Under the pieces are notes generated by a model. It made no database searches. It was not told the DNA's origin and worked only from the letters and a program-made list of their open reading frames with translations. The translations under genes were made by a program, and so were the position numbers. Of a stretch of DNA of 54,598 bases, positions 1 to 9,063 are shown piece after piece. Every line of letters begins with the position of its first letter. Within the stretch, counting starts at the first letter, position 1. This stretch comes from Methylococcaceae bacterium (lineage in GTDB: Bacteria > Pseudomonadota > Gammaproteobacteria > Methylococcales > Methylomonadaceae): contig JAUYBL010000026.1 in the NCBI GenBank assembly GCA_030693065.1, forward strand, positions 1-54,598. Reading direction: 5' to 3'.

Positions 1-187
1 GGTGCGGTAAGAGCGCACCGCGCAGCTGGTAACAGGTGTGGCATGGTAAACCCCGCCCGGAGCAAGATCAAATAGAGGAACAGACGCGTGGCCCGCGCGG
101 TTCCTGGGTAGATTGCTTGAGCTGCAAGGTGACTTGCAGCCTAGATGAATGACTGTTCTCGACAAAACCCGGCTTATAGGCCGACTC
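1..187 (+). ncRNA. rnpB: RNase P RNA (class A), 3' part
   Basis: This is the RNA catalytic subunit of ribonuclease P, which matures tRNA 5' ends. The first bases carry the conserved GGTGCGGTAAGAGCGCACCG hairpin found in the middle of bacterial type A RNase P RNA, followed by the GGTAAACCCC segment and AGCAAGATCAAATAG. The conserved 3' block AGATGAATGACTG and the terminal ACCCGGCTTATAGGCCGACTC lie at about 143-187. The 5' half lies outside the window. The 3' end is placed where the E. coli molecule ends by motif comparison; there is no clear T-tract immediately after it apart from CTTTCTTTCC. Nothing else is recognised between here and glnE (188-458). Confidence 0.95.
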
Positions 188-458
188 TTTCTTTCCTCAA
201 AAAACATCGTTTTGTATTTAATCATCCTAAATAATCAGTTTACTTGGTGTATCCCAAGGCTGACCGATTTCTATATACATATCTATAAAATTGTTCTGTG
301 TGTCGCCAAATTCAAGGCAGACAATTTCTTGATTTGATGGCATGAGCCTGATTCTACGCAAAATATAAGCATATTTGCCCCAATGTTATTTGTTTGAAGG
401 CTTCTGTTTACACTGGTATTTTCGTTATCATGGCTTTTTGATCATAGCCGGAATACCC

Positions 459-3329
459 ATGCTTGTAACCTCTATGCCTGAGATTGATTGCTCCAGCGTG
501 CCAGAAGCACTGCAGTTGTCAGTTAAAACGTCATTAATCAGTTTCTATCAGCAGTTGTCCGAACACAATTTGATGCTTGTGCAAACGCCGAAATTAATGG
601 CGTCTATGTCCAAGGTTTGGGCAAGCAGTGAATTTGTAACAGACAGTTGCTTGGCTAAGCCGGAGTTATTAGTTGATTTAGTCGCAGCCGGGGATTTATT
701 GGCGAAATATAGCGATGACGCTTATCTCGATCGGTTAGCCACAAAATTGCCTGCTGATGAACTTGAGTTGATGTCCGTGCTACGCACATTCAGGCGTCGA
801 GAAATGATAAGAATCGCTTGGCGGGATTTGGCTGGCTGGTCTGAGCTAACGGAAACCTTACTGGATTTATCGCATCTTGCCGATACCTGCATTCAATATG
901 CGTTAGATTTTCTTTACCGTGAGGCCTGCGCTAAACGCGGAACGCCAGTGCTATCGGATGGCACGCCGCAACAGCTAGTGGTGTTGGGCATGGGCAAATT
1001 GGGGGCTTATGAGCTGAATTATTCTTCCGACATCGATTTGATTTTTGCCTACGCCGAAAATGGTGTCTTGCCGGATAAAAAACAGACCAGTTATGCCGAG
1101 TTTTTTACCAAGATTTGCCAGAGTCTGGTGAAGGTGCTGGATGCCATTACCGTCGAAGGTTTTGTATTCAGAACCGATATTCGCTTAAGGCCATTTGGGG
1201 ATAGTGGGCCGATACTAATGACTTTCGACGGCATGGAAAATTATTACCAGACGCAGGCTCGCGAGTGGGAGCGTTACGCGATGATTAAAGTGCGCCAGGT
1301 GGCGGGAGACTTTAACAGCGGTGCCCAGTTGATGGCGATGTTCCGGCCTTTTGTCTATCGGCGGTATTTGGATTACGGCGCGTTTGAAGAGTTACGTTCA
1401 CTTAAGGCGCAGATTACCCAGGAGTTAAGACGTAAAGACCGGCTGGAAAATATCAAACTAGGGCCGGGAGGTATACGCGAAATCGAGTTTATCGGCCAGG
1501 CGTTTCAGTTGATCCGTGGCGGGACTGAGAAGTCGCTACAAATTCGCGGCATTTTGGATGTGCTGCAACGGCTAGGCGAACTGGAATTATTGCTGCTGGC
1601 GGATGTCGATCAGCTAACACAGTCATATTGCTTTCTGCGTCGGGTGGAAAATCATATTCAGCAATACCAAGACCGGCAAACGCATGATTTGCCCTCTAGC
1701 GAGACAGCCCAGCTGGCACTCTCATACTCACTGGATTATGCCGATTGGGCAAGCTTCAAACGCGATTTAGATCTGGTTAGGGCACAGGTACATGCAGTAT
1801 TCGATCAAGTGTTTTCGTTATCAAAGCAGGACGCGAGAGATCGACATAGCCAGAACATTTGGACCGGTGTCGGTGACGAGCAGGAATTGCTGGCAACGCT
1901 GCAAGGCTACGGTTTTCAACAGCCGGAATCGATACTGGCAGCGATTGGAACATTCAAAAACTCCCCAGCAGTTAAGCGCTTGACCAGTAAAGGCGCTGGC
2001 GTGCTGGATCGATTAATGCCGCAGTTAATTGAGGCATTACAGTCTGCCGACAACCCCGGTGAAACGTTGCTGCGTATTTTGCAATTATTTGAGGCAGTTG
2101 CGGGTCGTAACGTGTATTTATCGTTGTTGGCAGAAAACCCTGAAGCCTTGAATCAATTAATTCGACTGTCCTCAGCCAGTCCTTGGATTTGTGAGTATTT
2201 ATCGCGGTATCCAGTGTTGTTTGATGAATTAATGGATACCCGGTCATTATATGAGCCGCTTAAAAAAGTCGATCTGGATGCGCAATTACAGCGGCTTTTA
2301 GCTCAGGTAGACGTGCAGGATCTGGAACAACTGATGGTGGTGCTGAGGCAATTTAAACAACTGTGCGTGTTGCGCGTAGCAGCAGCCGACATTATGGGGG
2401 TGATTCCGGTGATGGTGGTCAGTGATTATCTGACTTACATTGCCGAGAGCATCGTTGAACATGTTGTTGATCGAGCTTGGCACATGCTGACCGAAAATCA
2501 TGGCCTGCCGCCAAGTTGTCGGCTCAGCGCTGATGGCTTTGCAGTACTGGGATTTGGCAAATTGGGTGGTATCGAACTGGGTTATGGTTCCGATCTTGAT
2601 TTGGTATTTCTTTATGATTGCCAGGACGGCAATGCGCTGACTGATGGCAATAAACCTATTTCCTGCAGCCAGTTTTATGGCCGCTTAGGGCAGAGAGTCC
2701 GGCATATTATGGACACCAAAATGCTGTCCGGCATACTGTATGAAGTAGATATGCGTCTACGTCCCAACGGCGATTCCGGATTGTTAGTGGTTCATATCAA
2801 TGGCTATGAAGAATATTTGAAAAACCAAGCCTGGACTTGGGAACATCAGGCCTTAGTACGTGGTCGTTTTATCGCTGGAGATGTGCGATTAAAAACCAGT
2901 TATCAAGCGATACGGCAACGTATTTTAAGTTTGCCAAGAGACGTTGACGGCCTGAAAACGGGAGTCAGGGAGATGCGCGAAAAAATGCGCGCCGCATTGA
3001 CCAACAAAGATGCTACCAAGTTTGATCTCAAACAAGGCAAGGGCGGTATTGCCGATATTGAGTTTATAGTACAATTCGGCATCCTGGCGCGTGCGGCAAA
3101 CAACTCGGCATTAACTACTTATACCGATAATGTCAGGCTGCTGGATGGCTTACAGGCAGACGGTTTTATATCTGAGACTGTCGCCAATACACTCAAAACT
3201 GCTTATTGCGCCTATCGCGATATTGGGCATAAGCTGGTATTGCAAGGCGATCGTGCGCTGGTTGATGAGGCCGAGGTCGCTGGAATGAGGACGCAGGTCG
3301 AGCACATCTGGCACGATGTCATGGACTAA
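459..3329 (+). CDS. glnE: Bifunctional glutamine synthetase adenylyltransferase/deadenylase
   Basis: GlnE attaches AMP to glutamine synthetase and removes it in response to PII status, tuning ammonia assimilation. Two nucleotidyltransferase domains are visible: GMGKLG plus SSDIDLIF near residues 177-196, and GFGKLGG plus GSDLDLVF near residue 708. Each is followed by a helical linker, the usual deadenylase-adenylylase tandem. An in-frame upstream ATG at 375 would add 28 residues (rich in Phe, Tyr and His) that do not look like GlnE. The ATG at 459 gives 956 aa, close to the usual 940-990. An ATG at 474 is also possible; no strong ribosome site separates the two. ilvE follows 33 bases after the stop in the same direction, an order common in gammaproteobacteria. 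Confidence 0.95.
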   Translation: MLVTSMPEIDCSSVPEALQLSVKTSLISFYQQLSEHNLMLVQTPKLMASMSKVWASSEFVTDSCLAKPELLVDLVAAGDLLAKYSDDAYLDRLATKLPADELELMSVLRTFRRREMIRIAWRDLAGWSELTETLLDLSHLADTCIQYALDFLYREACAKRGTPVLSDGTPQQLVVLGMGKLGAYELNYSSDIDLIFAYAENGVLPDKKQTSYAEFFTKICQSLVKVLDAITVEGFVFRTDIRLRPFGDSGPILMTFDGMENYYQTQAREWERYAMIKVRQVAGDFNSGAQLMAMFRPFVYRRYLDYGAFEELRSLKAQITQELRRKDRLENIKLGPGGIREIEFIGQAFQLIRGGTEKSLQIRGILDVLQRLGELELLLLADVDQLTQSYCFLRRVENHIQQYQDRQTHDLPSSETAQLALSYSLDYADWASFKRDLDLVRAQVHAVFDQVFSLSKQDARDRHSQNIWTGVGDEQELLATLQGYGFQQPESILAAIGTFKNSPAVKRLTSKGAGVLDRLMPQLIEALQSADNPGETLLRILQLFEAVAGRNVYLSLLAENPEALNQLIRLSSASPWICEYLSRYPVLFDELMDTRSLYEPLKKVDLDAQLQRLLAQVDVQDLEQLMVVLRQFKQLCVLRVAAADIMGVIPVMVVSDYLTYIAESIVEHVVDRAWHMLTENHGLPPSCRLSADGFAVLGFGKLGGIELGYGSDLDLVFLYDCQDGNALTDGNKPISCSQFYGRLGQRVRHIMDTKMLSGILYEVDMRLRPNGDSGLLVVHINGYEEYLKNQAWTWEHQALVRGRFIAGDVRLKTSYQAIRQRILSLPRDVDGLKTGVREMREKMRAALTNKDATKFDLKQGKGGIADIEFIVQFGILARAANNSALTTYTDNVRLLDGLQADGFISETVANTLKTAYCAYRDIGHKLVLQGDRALVDEAEVAGMRTQVEHIWHDVMD

Positions 3330-3362
3330 ATAATCATAATCAAACATGTTGGAGAATAAACG

Positions 3363-4286
3363 ATGACGATGGACGATAGAGATGGCGTTATTTGGCTGGA
3401 TGGACAATGGGTTGAGTGGCGTGAAGCTAAAGTCCACGTCCTGACACACACTTTGCATTACGGTTTGGGCGTATTTGAAGGCATCAGGGCCTATCAAACA
3501 GACAAGGGCACCGCGATTTTCAGAAACCAGACGCATACCGACCGCTTGTTTCGCTCGGCGCACATCATGGCGATGACCATGCCGTTTGATAAAGATACAA
3601 TCAATCAAGTGCAGCTAGATGCGCTTGCCAAAAACAACCTCGATAGTGCTTACATCCGTACCATGTGCTTTTTGGGTTCTGAAGGCATGGGCTTAAGAGC
3701 CGACAACCTGAAAGTGCATGTCATGGTCGCCGCTTGGTCTTGGGGTGCCTATTTGGGCGCGGATAGCATTGAACAAGGTATTCGTATCCGTACTTCGTCT
3801 TACACCCGCAATCACCACAACAGCACCATGTGCAAAGCCAAAGCCAACGGCAATTACATCAACTCCATCCTGGCGCTGCAAGAAGCCAGGTCCAATGGCT
3901 ACGATGAAGCATTAATGCTTGACCATGAAGGCTTTGCGGCTGAAGGCAGCGCGGAAAACCTGTTCATCGTCCGCGACGGTAAGATTTATACCCCAGAAAC
4001 CACTTCAGCACTGGAAGGTATTACTCGAGATAGCGTGATTACCATCGCCAGAGAACAAGGCTTTGAAGTTACTGAAAAACGTATTACCCGCGATGAAATT
4101 TATGTCGCTGATGAAGCCTTTTTTACCGGTTCTGCTGCAGAAGTAACGCCGATCAGAGAGTTGGATAACCGCAAAATAGGCAGTGGCAGCCGCGGGCCGA
4201 TCACTGAAAAATTGCAATCTTTGTACTTTGATTATGTGCATGGCCGTCGCGATGACCATGCCGATTGGTTGACTTACGTTAAGTAA
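3363..4286 (+). CDS. ilvE: Branched-chain amino acid aminotransferase
   Basis: This is a PLP-dependent class IV transaminase that performs the last step of isoleucine, valine and leucine synthesis in the cytosol. The 307 aa length is typical. It has the start region WLDGQWVEW, the LHYGLGVFEGIRAY block (31-44), the cofactor lysine in CKAKANGNYINS (about Lys160) and the EGSAENLFIV segment. The start ATG is preceded by a good GGAGAATAAACG ribosome site. It lies just after glnE and is probably co-transcribed with it. A perfect GTTGGGTT palindrome lies 30 bases after the stop and may act as a terminator. D-amino-acid transaminases share the fold, but the length and motifs favour IlvE. Confidence 0.95.
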   Translation: MTMDDRDGVIWLDGQWVEWREAKVHVLTHTLHYGLGVFEGIRAYQTDKGTAIFRNQTHTDRLFRSAHIMAMTMPFDKDTINQVQLDALAKNNLDSAYIRTMCFLGSEGMGLRADNLKVHVMVAAWSWGAYLGADSIEQGIRIRTSSYTRNHHNSTMCKAKANGNYINSILALQEARSNGYDEALMLDHEGFAAEGSAENLFIVRDGKIYTPETTSALEGITRDSVITIAREQGFEVTEKRITRDEIYVADEAFFTGSAAEVTPIRELDNRKIGSGSRGPITEKLQSLYFDYVHGRRDDHADWLTYVK

Positions 4287-4318
4287 CCGATGTCCCAGTT
4301 ATAAGCCGGATAAAGCAG

Positions 4319-4349
4319 TGTTGGGTTGCATGCGCTTCGCAACCCAACA
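4319..4349. repeat. GTTGGGTT-type palindromic hairpin
   Basis: A perfect 11-bp stem, TGTTGGGTTGC (4319-4329) and GCAACCCAACA (4339-4349), closes a 9-base loop. It lies between the convergent ilvE and the small secreted protein gene and could end transcription from either side, although no long T-tract follows. A hairpin of the same design (11-bp arms, 9-base loop, GTTGGGTT core) occurs at 46756-46786, so this is probably a dispersed repeat rather than a dedicated terminator. Confidence 0.75.
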
Positions 4350-4366
4350 TTTAATGCGAGCAAAAC

Positions 4367-4780
4367 CTATTCCCGGATATATTTAACCTTGACGAGTTCT
4401 TTGCCTTCGCTAGAGAAACGGCAGCTGCCAGCGGTAAAATAGCTACAATCGGCCGATTGCTCAATTACCGCGCCAGTTGGTGTTAATTTAATATTTAACG
4501 AGCAAAACTTAGCTTCGCCTTCAAGTTGTTTTTTCAATACCAATTCGTTTTCATTAACGTGTTTTGCTTTGCCGGCAATATCGGCTGAGCAGCCATGAGC
4601 ACCTTTCTCGGTGTTGTCCGGCTCAAAATCCACATCAGCACTAACGTTGACATCATCACCTACGGTAGTGATTTTCAAATGTTGCACGTGGTTACTATCA
4701 AGCAGCAAATAATGATCGGTCTTGGCAAAGGTACTGCTGGAAAAAAGCATTGCAGCTGCAAGCAACATAATTTTTTTCAT
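4367..4780 (-). CDS. Small secreted protein of unknown function
   Basis: I do not recognise a family. The 137 aa product begins with a classic signal peptide (MKKIMLLAAAMLFSSSTFAK, cleavage likely after TFA), so it should be periplasmic. The mature part is polar and has four cysteines (GCSAD, FCSLN, DCSY, SCRF), enough for two disulfides. A good ribosome site (AGAGGATCAATT) precedes the ATG. It lies downstream of rpiA on the same strand with an 80-base gap, and converges with ilvE. It is likely a real gene because of the signal peptide and ribosome site. Confidence 0.75.
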   Translation of the reverse strand: MKKIMLLAAAMLFSSSTFAKTDHYLLLDSNHVQHLKITTVGDDVNVSADVDFEPDNTEKGAHGCSADIAGKAKHVNENELVLKKQLEGEAKFCSLNIKLTPTGAVIEQSADCSYFTAGSCRFSSEGKELVKVKYIRE

Positions 4781-4860
4781 AATTGATCCTCTGGTTTCTA
4801 ATAGCGATTAGTTATTGTAATTGCCACAGCTTGCGTATTGCCTGCTATGGCAATGAATAT

Positions 4861-5514
4861 TTAAAGAGTTATAACTTCAGTACCTTTGCCGACTAAGACG
4901 ATGTCGGCAGGGCGCTCGGCAAAAATACCTACGGTGACTACACCAACAATATTATTGATGATGGCTTCGAGTTTTTTCGGCTCTAGAATGCTCAGGTTGT
5001 GTACATCCAGGATTTCATTGTGGTTGTCGGTGATGTAATTTTCGCGCCAGATCGGTTGGCCGCCCAATTTAACAAGTTCTCTGGCAACATAACTTCTGGC
5101 CATAGGCACTACTTCAACTGGTAGTGGGAACTTACCTAACACATCCACAGTTTTGTTTTCATCAACGATGCAGACAAATGTTTTACTGGCAGCAGCGATG
5201 ATTTTTTCGCGAGTTAATGCGCCGCCACCGCCTTTGATAAGATGTTTGTGCGGGCTAACTTCGTCTGCGCCATCGATATAAACTTCGAGCGGACCTACTG
5301 CGTTTAAATCAAGAACTGGAATGCCCAGCTTTTTCAAACGTTGTGTGCTTGATTCCGAGCTGGACACGGCGCCTTCAATTTCTGCTCTGAAATCAGCTAG
5401 ATAGTCGATAAAGTAATTAACGGTTGAACCTGTGCCGACGCCAATAATAGGCACGTCTTTGACGTACTTGATCGCCGCTTGAGCCACTTTTTGTTTTAAT
5501 TCATCTTGGGTCAT
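4861..5514 (-). CDS. rpiA: Ribose-5-phosphate isomerase A
   Basis: RpiA interconverts ribose 5-phosphate and ribulose 5-phosphate in the non-oxidative pentose phosphate pathway; in methylotrophs this also feeds the ribulose monophosphate cycle. The 217 aa length is typical. The phosphate-binding GTGSTVNYF (27-35), the catalytic DGADE (81-85) and the [11 protein letters not shown] loop (94-104) are all intact. The start ATG has a GGAAAAACT ribosome site. It is divergent from ilvA with an 86-base shared upstream region, the common rpiA/ilvA arrangement in gammaproteobacteria. Confidence 0.96.
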   Translation of the reverse strand: MTQDELKQKVAQAAIKYVKDVPIIGVGTGSTVNYFIDYLADFRAEIEGAVSSSESSTQRLKKLGIPVLDLNAVGPLEVYIDGADEVSPHKHLIKGGGGALTREKIIAAASKTFVCIVDENKTVDVLGKFPLPVEVVPMARSYVARELVKLGGQPIWRENYITDNHNEILDVHNLSILEPKKLEAIINNIVGVVTVGIFAERPADIVLVGKGTEVITL

Positions 5515-5606
5515 AGTTTTTCCTTGTGTTGTAAGGGTTGCGGTAAGAGTTAATTGATGTGTGATAATACCTTAAGAAGCCCCTATTCCTCAGCCGATTT
5601 TTGCTA

Positions 5607-7133
5607 ATGCTAAAACACTACATAGAAAAAATATTACGCGCCAAAGTCTACGATGTGGCGATAGAAACGCCATTGGATAAAGCGTCATCGCTGTCGGAGC
5701 GATTGAATAATACCGTCTTGCTAAAACGGGAAGATTTGCAACCGGTGTTTTCTTTCAAAATTCGTGGTGCCTATAACAAGATGTCCTTACTGGATGAGGC
5801 TGCCAGAGCGAAAGGTGTAATTGCTGCGTCTGCCGGCAATCATGCCCAGGGTGTGGCGTTGTCGGCAAAACACTTGGGTATTAAAGCGTTGATTGTGATG
5901 CCCAAAACCACTCCGGAAATTAAGGTTAAGTCGGTTAAAGCCAGAGGTGCCAAGACTGTCTTATTCGGTGATTCTTATGATGATGCTTATGGGCACGCCA
6001 AAGTGTTGGCTGAGCAAAAAGACATGGTGTTCATTCATCCTTATGATGACCCTGATGTCATTGCCGGGCAGGGTACGGTGGCAATGGAAATTCTCAGGCA
6101 GCAAACCGGCGATTTGCACGCGATATTTGTTCCGGTCGGCGGCGGCGGTTTAATTGCAGGGATTGCTGCGTATGTAAAATTTGTGCGCCCGGATATAAAA
6201 ATTATTGGTGTCGAGCCGGATGATGCTGATTGTCTCAATCGCGCATTACAGGCAAAAAGCCGTGTCATCATTAAACAAGTAGGGTTATTTGCCGATGGCG
6301 TGGCGGTTAAGCAAGTTGGCGAAGAGCCATTTCGACTGGCGCAACATTATGTTGATGAAGTTATTACCGTCAACACCGATGAAATTTGCGCGGCGATTAA
6401 AGATATTTTTGATGATACCCGTTCGATTGCTGAACCTGCCGGGGCTTTGTCTGTTGCAGGTTTGAAGAAATATGTCGAACGCGAGCAGGTCACCGGGCAA
6501 ACCTTGGTGGCGATTGACAGTGGCGCGAATATCAACTTTGATAGATTGCGCTATGTGGCTGAACGTGCGCAAGTAGGAGAGCATCGAGAGATTTTGCTGG
6601 CGGTAACAATCCCGGAAGTGCCGGGTAGTTTTCTGCATTTTTGCAAAATGCTCGGCGGACGCAGCATCACCGAATTTAATTATCGCTATTTTAATCCAGC
6701 GCAGGCGCAGGTCTTTGTTGGCTTATCCAGCAGCGGCCTTGAAGCTGATCGCGCGACTGTGATTGAGGAATTACAGGGCCAGGGTTTTCCGGTAACTGAC
6801 ATGACAACGAATGAGCTAGCCAAAGAGCATGTTCGCTACATGGTGGGTGGGCATGCGCCTTGCGAGCTTAGCGAATTGATTTACAGTTTGGAATTTCCAG
6901 AGCGTCCCGGCGCATTACTGAAGTTTTTATTGGCTCTGGGTGGGCGTTGGAATATCAGCTTATTTCACTACCGCAATCACGGAGCAGCATTCGGCAAAGT
7001 ATTGATGGGCGTGCAAATCGCCAATGCAGAAAAGCCAGCGTTTGAGCATTGTCTGGATGGCTTAGGGTTTAACTATCAGGAAGAAACGGATAATCCGGCT
7101 TACCGGCTGTTTTCTGGCGGCAATGCTAAGTAA
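5607..7133 (+). CDS. ilvA: Threonine ammonia-lyase, biosynthetic
   Basis: IlvA deaminates threonine to 2-oxobutanoate, the first committed step of isoleucine synthesis. The N-terminal PLP domain has the cofactor lysine in FSFKIRGAYNK (Lys51) and the phosphate-binding GGGGL (about 178-182). The C-terminal third holds two ACT-like regulatory domains beginning near VTIPEVPGSFLHF and YSLEFPERPGALLKF, the arrangement of the isoleucine-inhibited biosynthetic enzyme rather than the short catabolic TdcB. The open frame could begin at a TTG at 5601, but ATG at 5607 is the better start (508 aa). It shares a divergent promoter region with rpiA. Confidence 0.95.
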   Translation: MLKHYIEKILRAKVYDVAIETPLDKASSLSERLNNTVLLKREDLQPVFSFKIRGAYNKMSLLDEAARAKGVIAASAGNHAQGVALSAKHLGIKALIVMPKTTPEIKVKSVKARGAKTVLFGDSYDDAYGHAKVLAEQKDMVFIHPYDDPDVIAGQGTVAMEILRQQTGDLHAIFVPVGGGGLIAGIAAYVKFVRPDIKIIGVEPDDADCLNRALQAKSRVIIKQVGLFADGVAVKQVGEEPFRLAQHYVDEVITVNTDEICAAIKDIFDDTRSIAEPAGALSVAGLKKYVEREQVTGQTLVAIDSGANINFDRLRYVAERAQVGEHREILLAVTIPEVPGSFLHFCKMLGGRSITEFNYRYFNPAQAQVFVGLSSSGLEADRATVIEELQGQGFPVTDMTTNELAKEHVRYMVGGHAPCELSELIYSLEFPERPGALLKFLLALGGRWNISLFHYRNHGAAFGKVLMGVQIANAEKPAFEHCLDGLGFNYQEETDNPAYRLFSGGNAK

Positions 7134-7138
7134 CGCCT

Positions 7139-7597
7139 TTATTCCAGCGACAAAATAAAATCCCACTGTGCTTTGCTGACCGGCATGATTGACAAACGAT
7201 TGCCGCGTCTAAGCAAAGCCAAGTCGGCTAGCTCTTCTTTTAGTTTGAGTTCTTTGAGTGTGATAGTGCGAGACAGGGTTTTGAGGTATTTAACATCTAC
7301 CATAATCCAGCGTGGATTAGCGGGGTCGCTTTTAGGATCAAAGTGTTTGTCTTCAGGATCGAAGGCAAAAAAATCAGGGTAGCCTTCTCTTACGATTTCC
7401 ATAATGCCGACTATGCCAGGCTCGTCGCAGTTGGAATGATAGAAAAAAACCAAATCACCCAGTTTCATGTCATCCCGCATCATGTTTCTGGCTTGGTAAT
7501 TACGCACGCCATCCCAGTGTTCAGTTTGATTGGGTTTGTTGAATAAGTCGTGGATGCCGAACGTGTCCGGTTCGGACTTCATTAGCCAGTAGTTCAT
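7139..7597 (-). CDS. EVE domain protein
   Basis: This 152 aa protein begins MNYWLMKSEPDTFGI and carries WDGVRNYQARN, FYHSN and GIVGIMEIV, the signature of the EVE/PUA-like fold (thymocyte nuclear protein 1 family). Such domains bind modified bases in DNA or RNA; the bacterial stand-alone function is not established. It converges with ilvA, the two stops being 5 bases apart. It lies immediately downstream of the 6S RNA gene on the same strand. The family assignment is firm; the substrate is unknown. Confidence 0.9.
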   Translation of the reverse strand: MNYWLMKSEPDTFGIHDLFNKPNQTEHWDGVRNYQARNMMRDDMKLGDLVFFYHSNCDEPGIVGIMEIVREGYPDFFAFDPEDKHFDPKSDPANPRWIMVDVKYLKTLSRTITLKELKLKEELADLALLRRGNRLSIMPVSKAQWDFILSLE

Positions 7598-7625
7598 GAG
7601 GGATTTTTATTATGCGGATAGGAAC

Positions 7626-7805
7626 GTATCTCCCGCCTGCGCCGTAGTATGCCTTCGTCCTTGAACCGGCGGTTCAAGTGGGGACATGACCGTTAATCAG
7701 GCTTCCCGTACAAGACGGGCATGCGCACCAAAACGGATAACAGCCCCCGGGGGTAATACAGGTTCAGGAAACACCCAGCACACCCTCGAACGCTGCAGGA
7801 GATAC
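7626..7805 (-). ncRNA. ssrS: 6S RNA
   Basis: 6S RNA binds the housekeeping RNA polymerase holoenzyme and reduces transcription in stationary phase by mimicking an open promoter. On the minus strand the region holds the conserved 3' half: GAAGCCTGATTAACGGTCAT, then CTTGAACCGCCGGTTCAAGG, then a CGGCGCAGGCGGGAGATAC end. The ends pair: GTATCTCC at the 5' end (7805-7798) with GGAGATAC at the 3' end (7633-7626). This gives about 180 nt, the usual length. The position just downstream of zapA is the conserved location in gammaproteobacteria. The exact ends are estimated from the closing stem. Confidence 0.93.
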
Positions 7806-7825
7806 AGGGTTATAGTTTAGCCTGT

Positions 7826-8125
7826 TTACGGATTATCCAAAACGTTTTCTATCTTTTGGCTTAATTTTCCAAGACATTCGCTCAATTGCTGATTTAACAA
7901 GGCATTTTGAGTTTTCAGCATTTGCAGCTCGTGTGCCAAATTCAGCGCGGTCATTACTGCAATTCTGTCAGGGCCGACGATTTTGCCTGAATCACGCAAT
8001 TTGCGCATTTGTGCATCCAGCTGTTGGGCAGAATGAATCAGATCATCTTGCTCTTCAACGGCACAGGCAATCTTATATTCTTTGCTCATAATGGTGATCG
8101 ATACCGGCAGCGTTTTTTGAGTCAT
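7826..8125 (-). CDS. zapA: Cell division protein ZapA
   Basis: ZapA cross-links FtsZ protofilaments at the Z ring. The 99 aa protein has the N-terminal globular part (PVSITIMSKEYKIAC) with the typical DRIAVMTALNLAHEL segment and a C-terminal coiled coil. Its start overlaps the stop of the upstream TIGR02449 gene by four bases (ATGA), so the two are translationally coupled. 6S RNA follows directly downstream, as in E. coli. Confidence 0.94.
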   Translation of the reverse strand: MTQKTLPVSITIMSKEYKIACAVEEQDDLIHSAQQLDAQMRKLRDSGKIVGPDRIAVMTALNLAHELQMLKTQNALLNQQLSECLGKLSQKIENVLDNP

Positions 8126-8349
8126 GAGCCGTGCTCCATTGCTTTAAGGCGAGTAATCATGGCTTCGACGCGAGATCTTGCCAGGGTGGTTTTTTCCAGC
8201 AGCTTGGCTTTTTCTCGAACCAAGGCATCCTGTTTTGTTTTCAAGGAATTATTTTCGTTCTTAATCGTTGCGTATTGCTCAATTAGCTTATCCAGCCGGT
8301 TCTCGAGCTCTTGTAATTCCTGTACTTGATTTGATGGGAGTTGTGTCAT
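8122..8349 (-). CDS. TIGR02449 family coiled-coil protein
   Basis: A 75 aa protein that is almost entirely coiled coil, with leucines spaced through ELENRLDKLIEQYATIKNE and heptad-like repeats. Small proteins of this family lie upstream of zapA in many gammaproteobacteria; a role in division with ZapA is inferred from position only. The ATG at 8349 has GAAG eight bases upstream. An in-frame GTG at 8358 would add three residues. Confidence 0.85.
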   Translation of the reverse strand: MTQLPSNQVQELQELENRLDKLIEQYATIKNENNSLKTKQDALVREKAKLLEKTTLARSRVEAMITRLKAMEHGS

Positions 8350-8514
8350 GGTGGTCACTTCAATTTCTTAGGAGCGGGTCATGCCCGCAAGAGCTTGATG
8401 AATAGTTGAGCAAAGGTTGGGTCAACCATCATCCGCCATGTCCTCATTGGACTGCGAACATGGTAGCATAGGCCCCCGTTATTTTAACGCCAGAAAAATT
8501 ATCATGTGGGTGTT

Positions 8515-9036
8515 ATGGCTTATCAAGTAATAAATTCAATAGTGATCCAAAGTGACGCCCGGCTATCTGCCGCTGAAGCGCACGGCATGGCAACCGGTAT
8601 GTTGTGCGTTAATGATCACGTAGCAAGCAAACAGTGGCTGACCGAGCTATTACGCAATGCCTTACCGATAGCTGAAGATCAGCAAGAGGTGCTCGTGCGA
8701 TTGTTTGAGGAGACACGCCGTTTATTAAATAGCGACGAATTCGAGTTCGATTTGTTTTTGCCCGACGAAGACAGCCCGTTAAACGAGCAAATTGAAGCAT
8801 TAAGAAATTGGTGTATAGGCTTTTTGGCGGGCGTCGGTTTCGCGAATCCAAAATCCAATTGGCCTGGTGATGTGACTGAAATTCTTAAAGATATTGTCGA
8901 GATCACCAAGCTGGAGACTGAAGATGTTGCCGGTGAGGATGATGAAAATGCGTTGATGGAAGTGACCGAATTTTTAAGATCAGCGGTGCTGTTACTGCGT
9001 GATGAACTTAGCGTTGGCAACAATACCCTCCATTAA
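8515..9036 (+). CDS. ygfB: UPF0149/YgfB family protein
   Basis: This 173 aa acidic helical protein has the family hallmarks HGMATGMLCVND near the N-terminus and WCIGFLAGVG near residue 100. YgfB homologues regulate gene expression in Pseudomonas, but the molecular role here is not evident from sequence. It is divergent from the zapA operon and heads the conserved ygfB-pepP-ubiH run. A GTG at 8506 would add three residues; the ATG is preferred. Confidence 0.92.
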   Translation: MAYQVINSIVIQSDARLSAAEAHGMATGMLCVNDHVASKQWLTELLRNALPIAEDQQEVLVRLFEETRRLLNSDEFEFDLFLPDEDSPLNEQIEALRNWCIGFLAGVGFANPKSNWPGDVTEILKDIVEITKLETEDVAGEDDENALMEVTEFLRSAVLLLRDELSVGNNTLH

Positions 9037-9063
9037 GCTGTAACCGGGATAAACGAGTAAGCC

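Noticed and set aside
149-337. 62-codon plus-strand frame
   Set aside because: Its first part lies inside the conserved 3' end of RNase P RNA; no ribosome site or coding character.
375-458. Longer GlnE start
   Set aside because: The extra 28 residues are aromatic-rich and unlike GlnE; the ATG at 459 fits family length.
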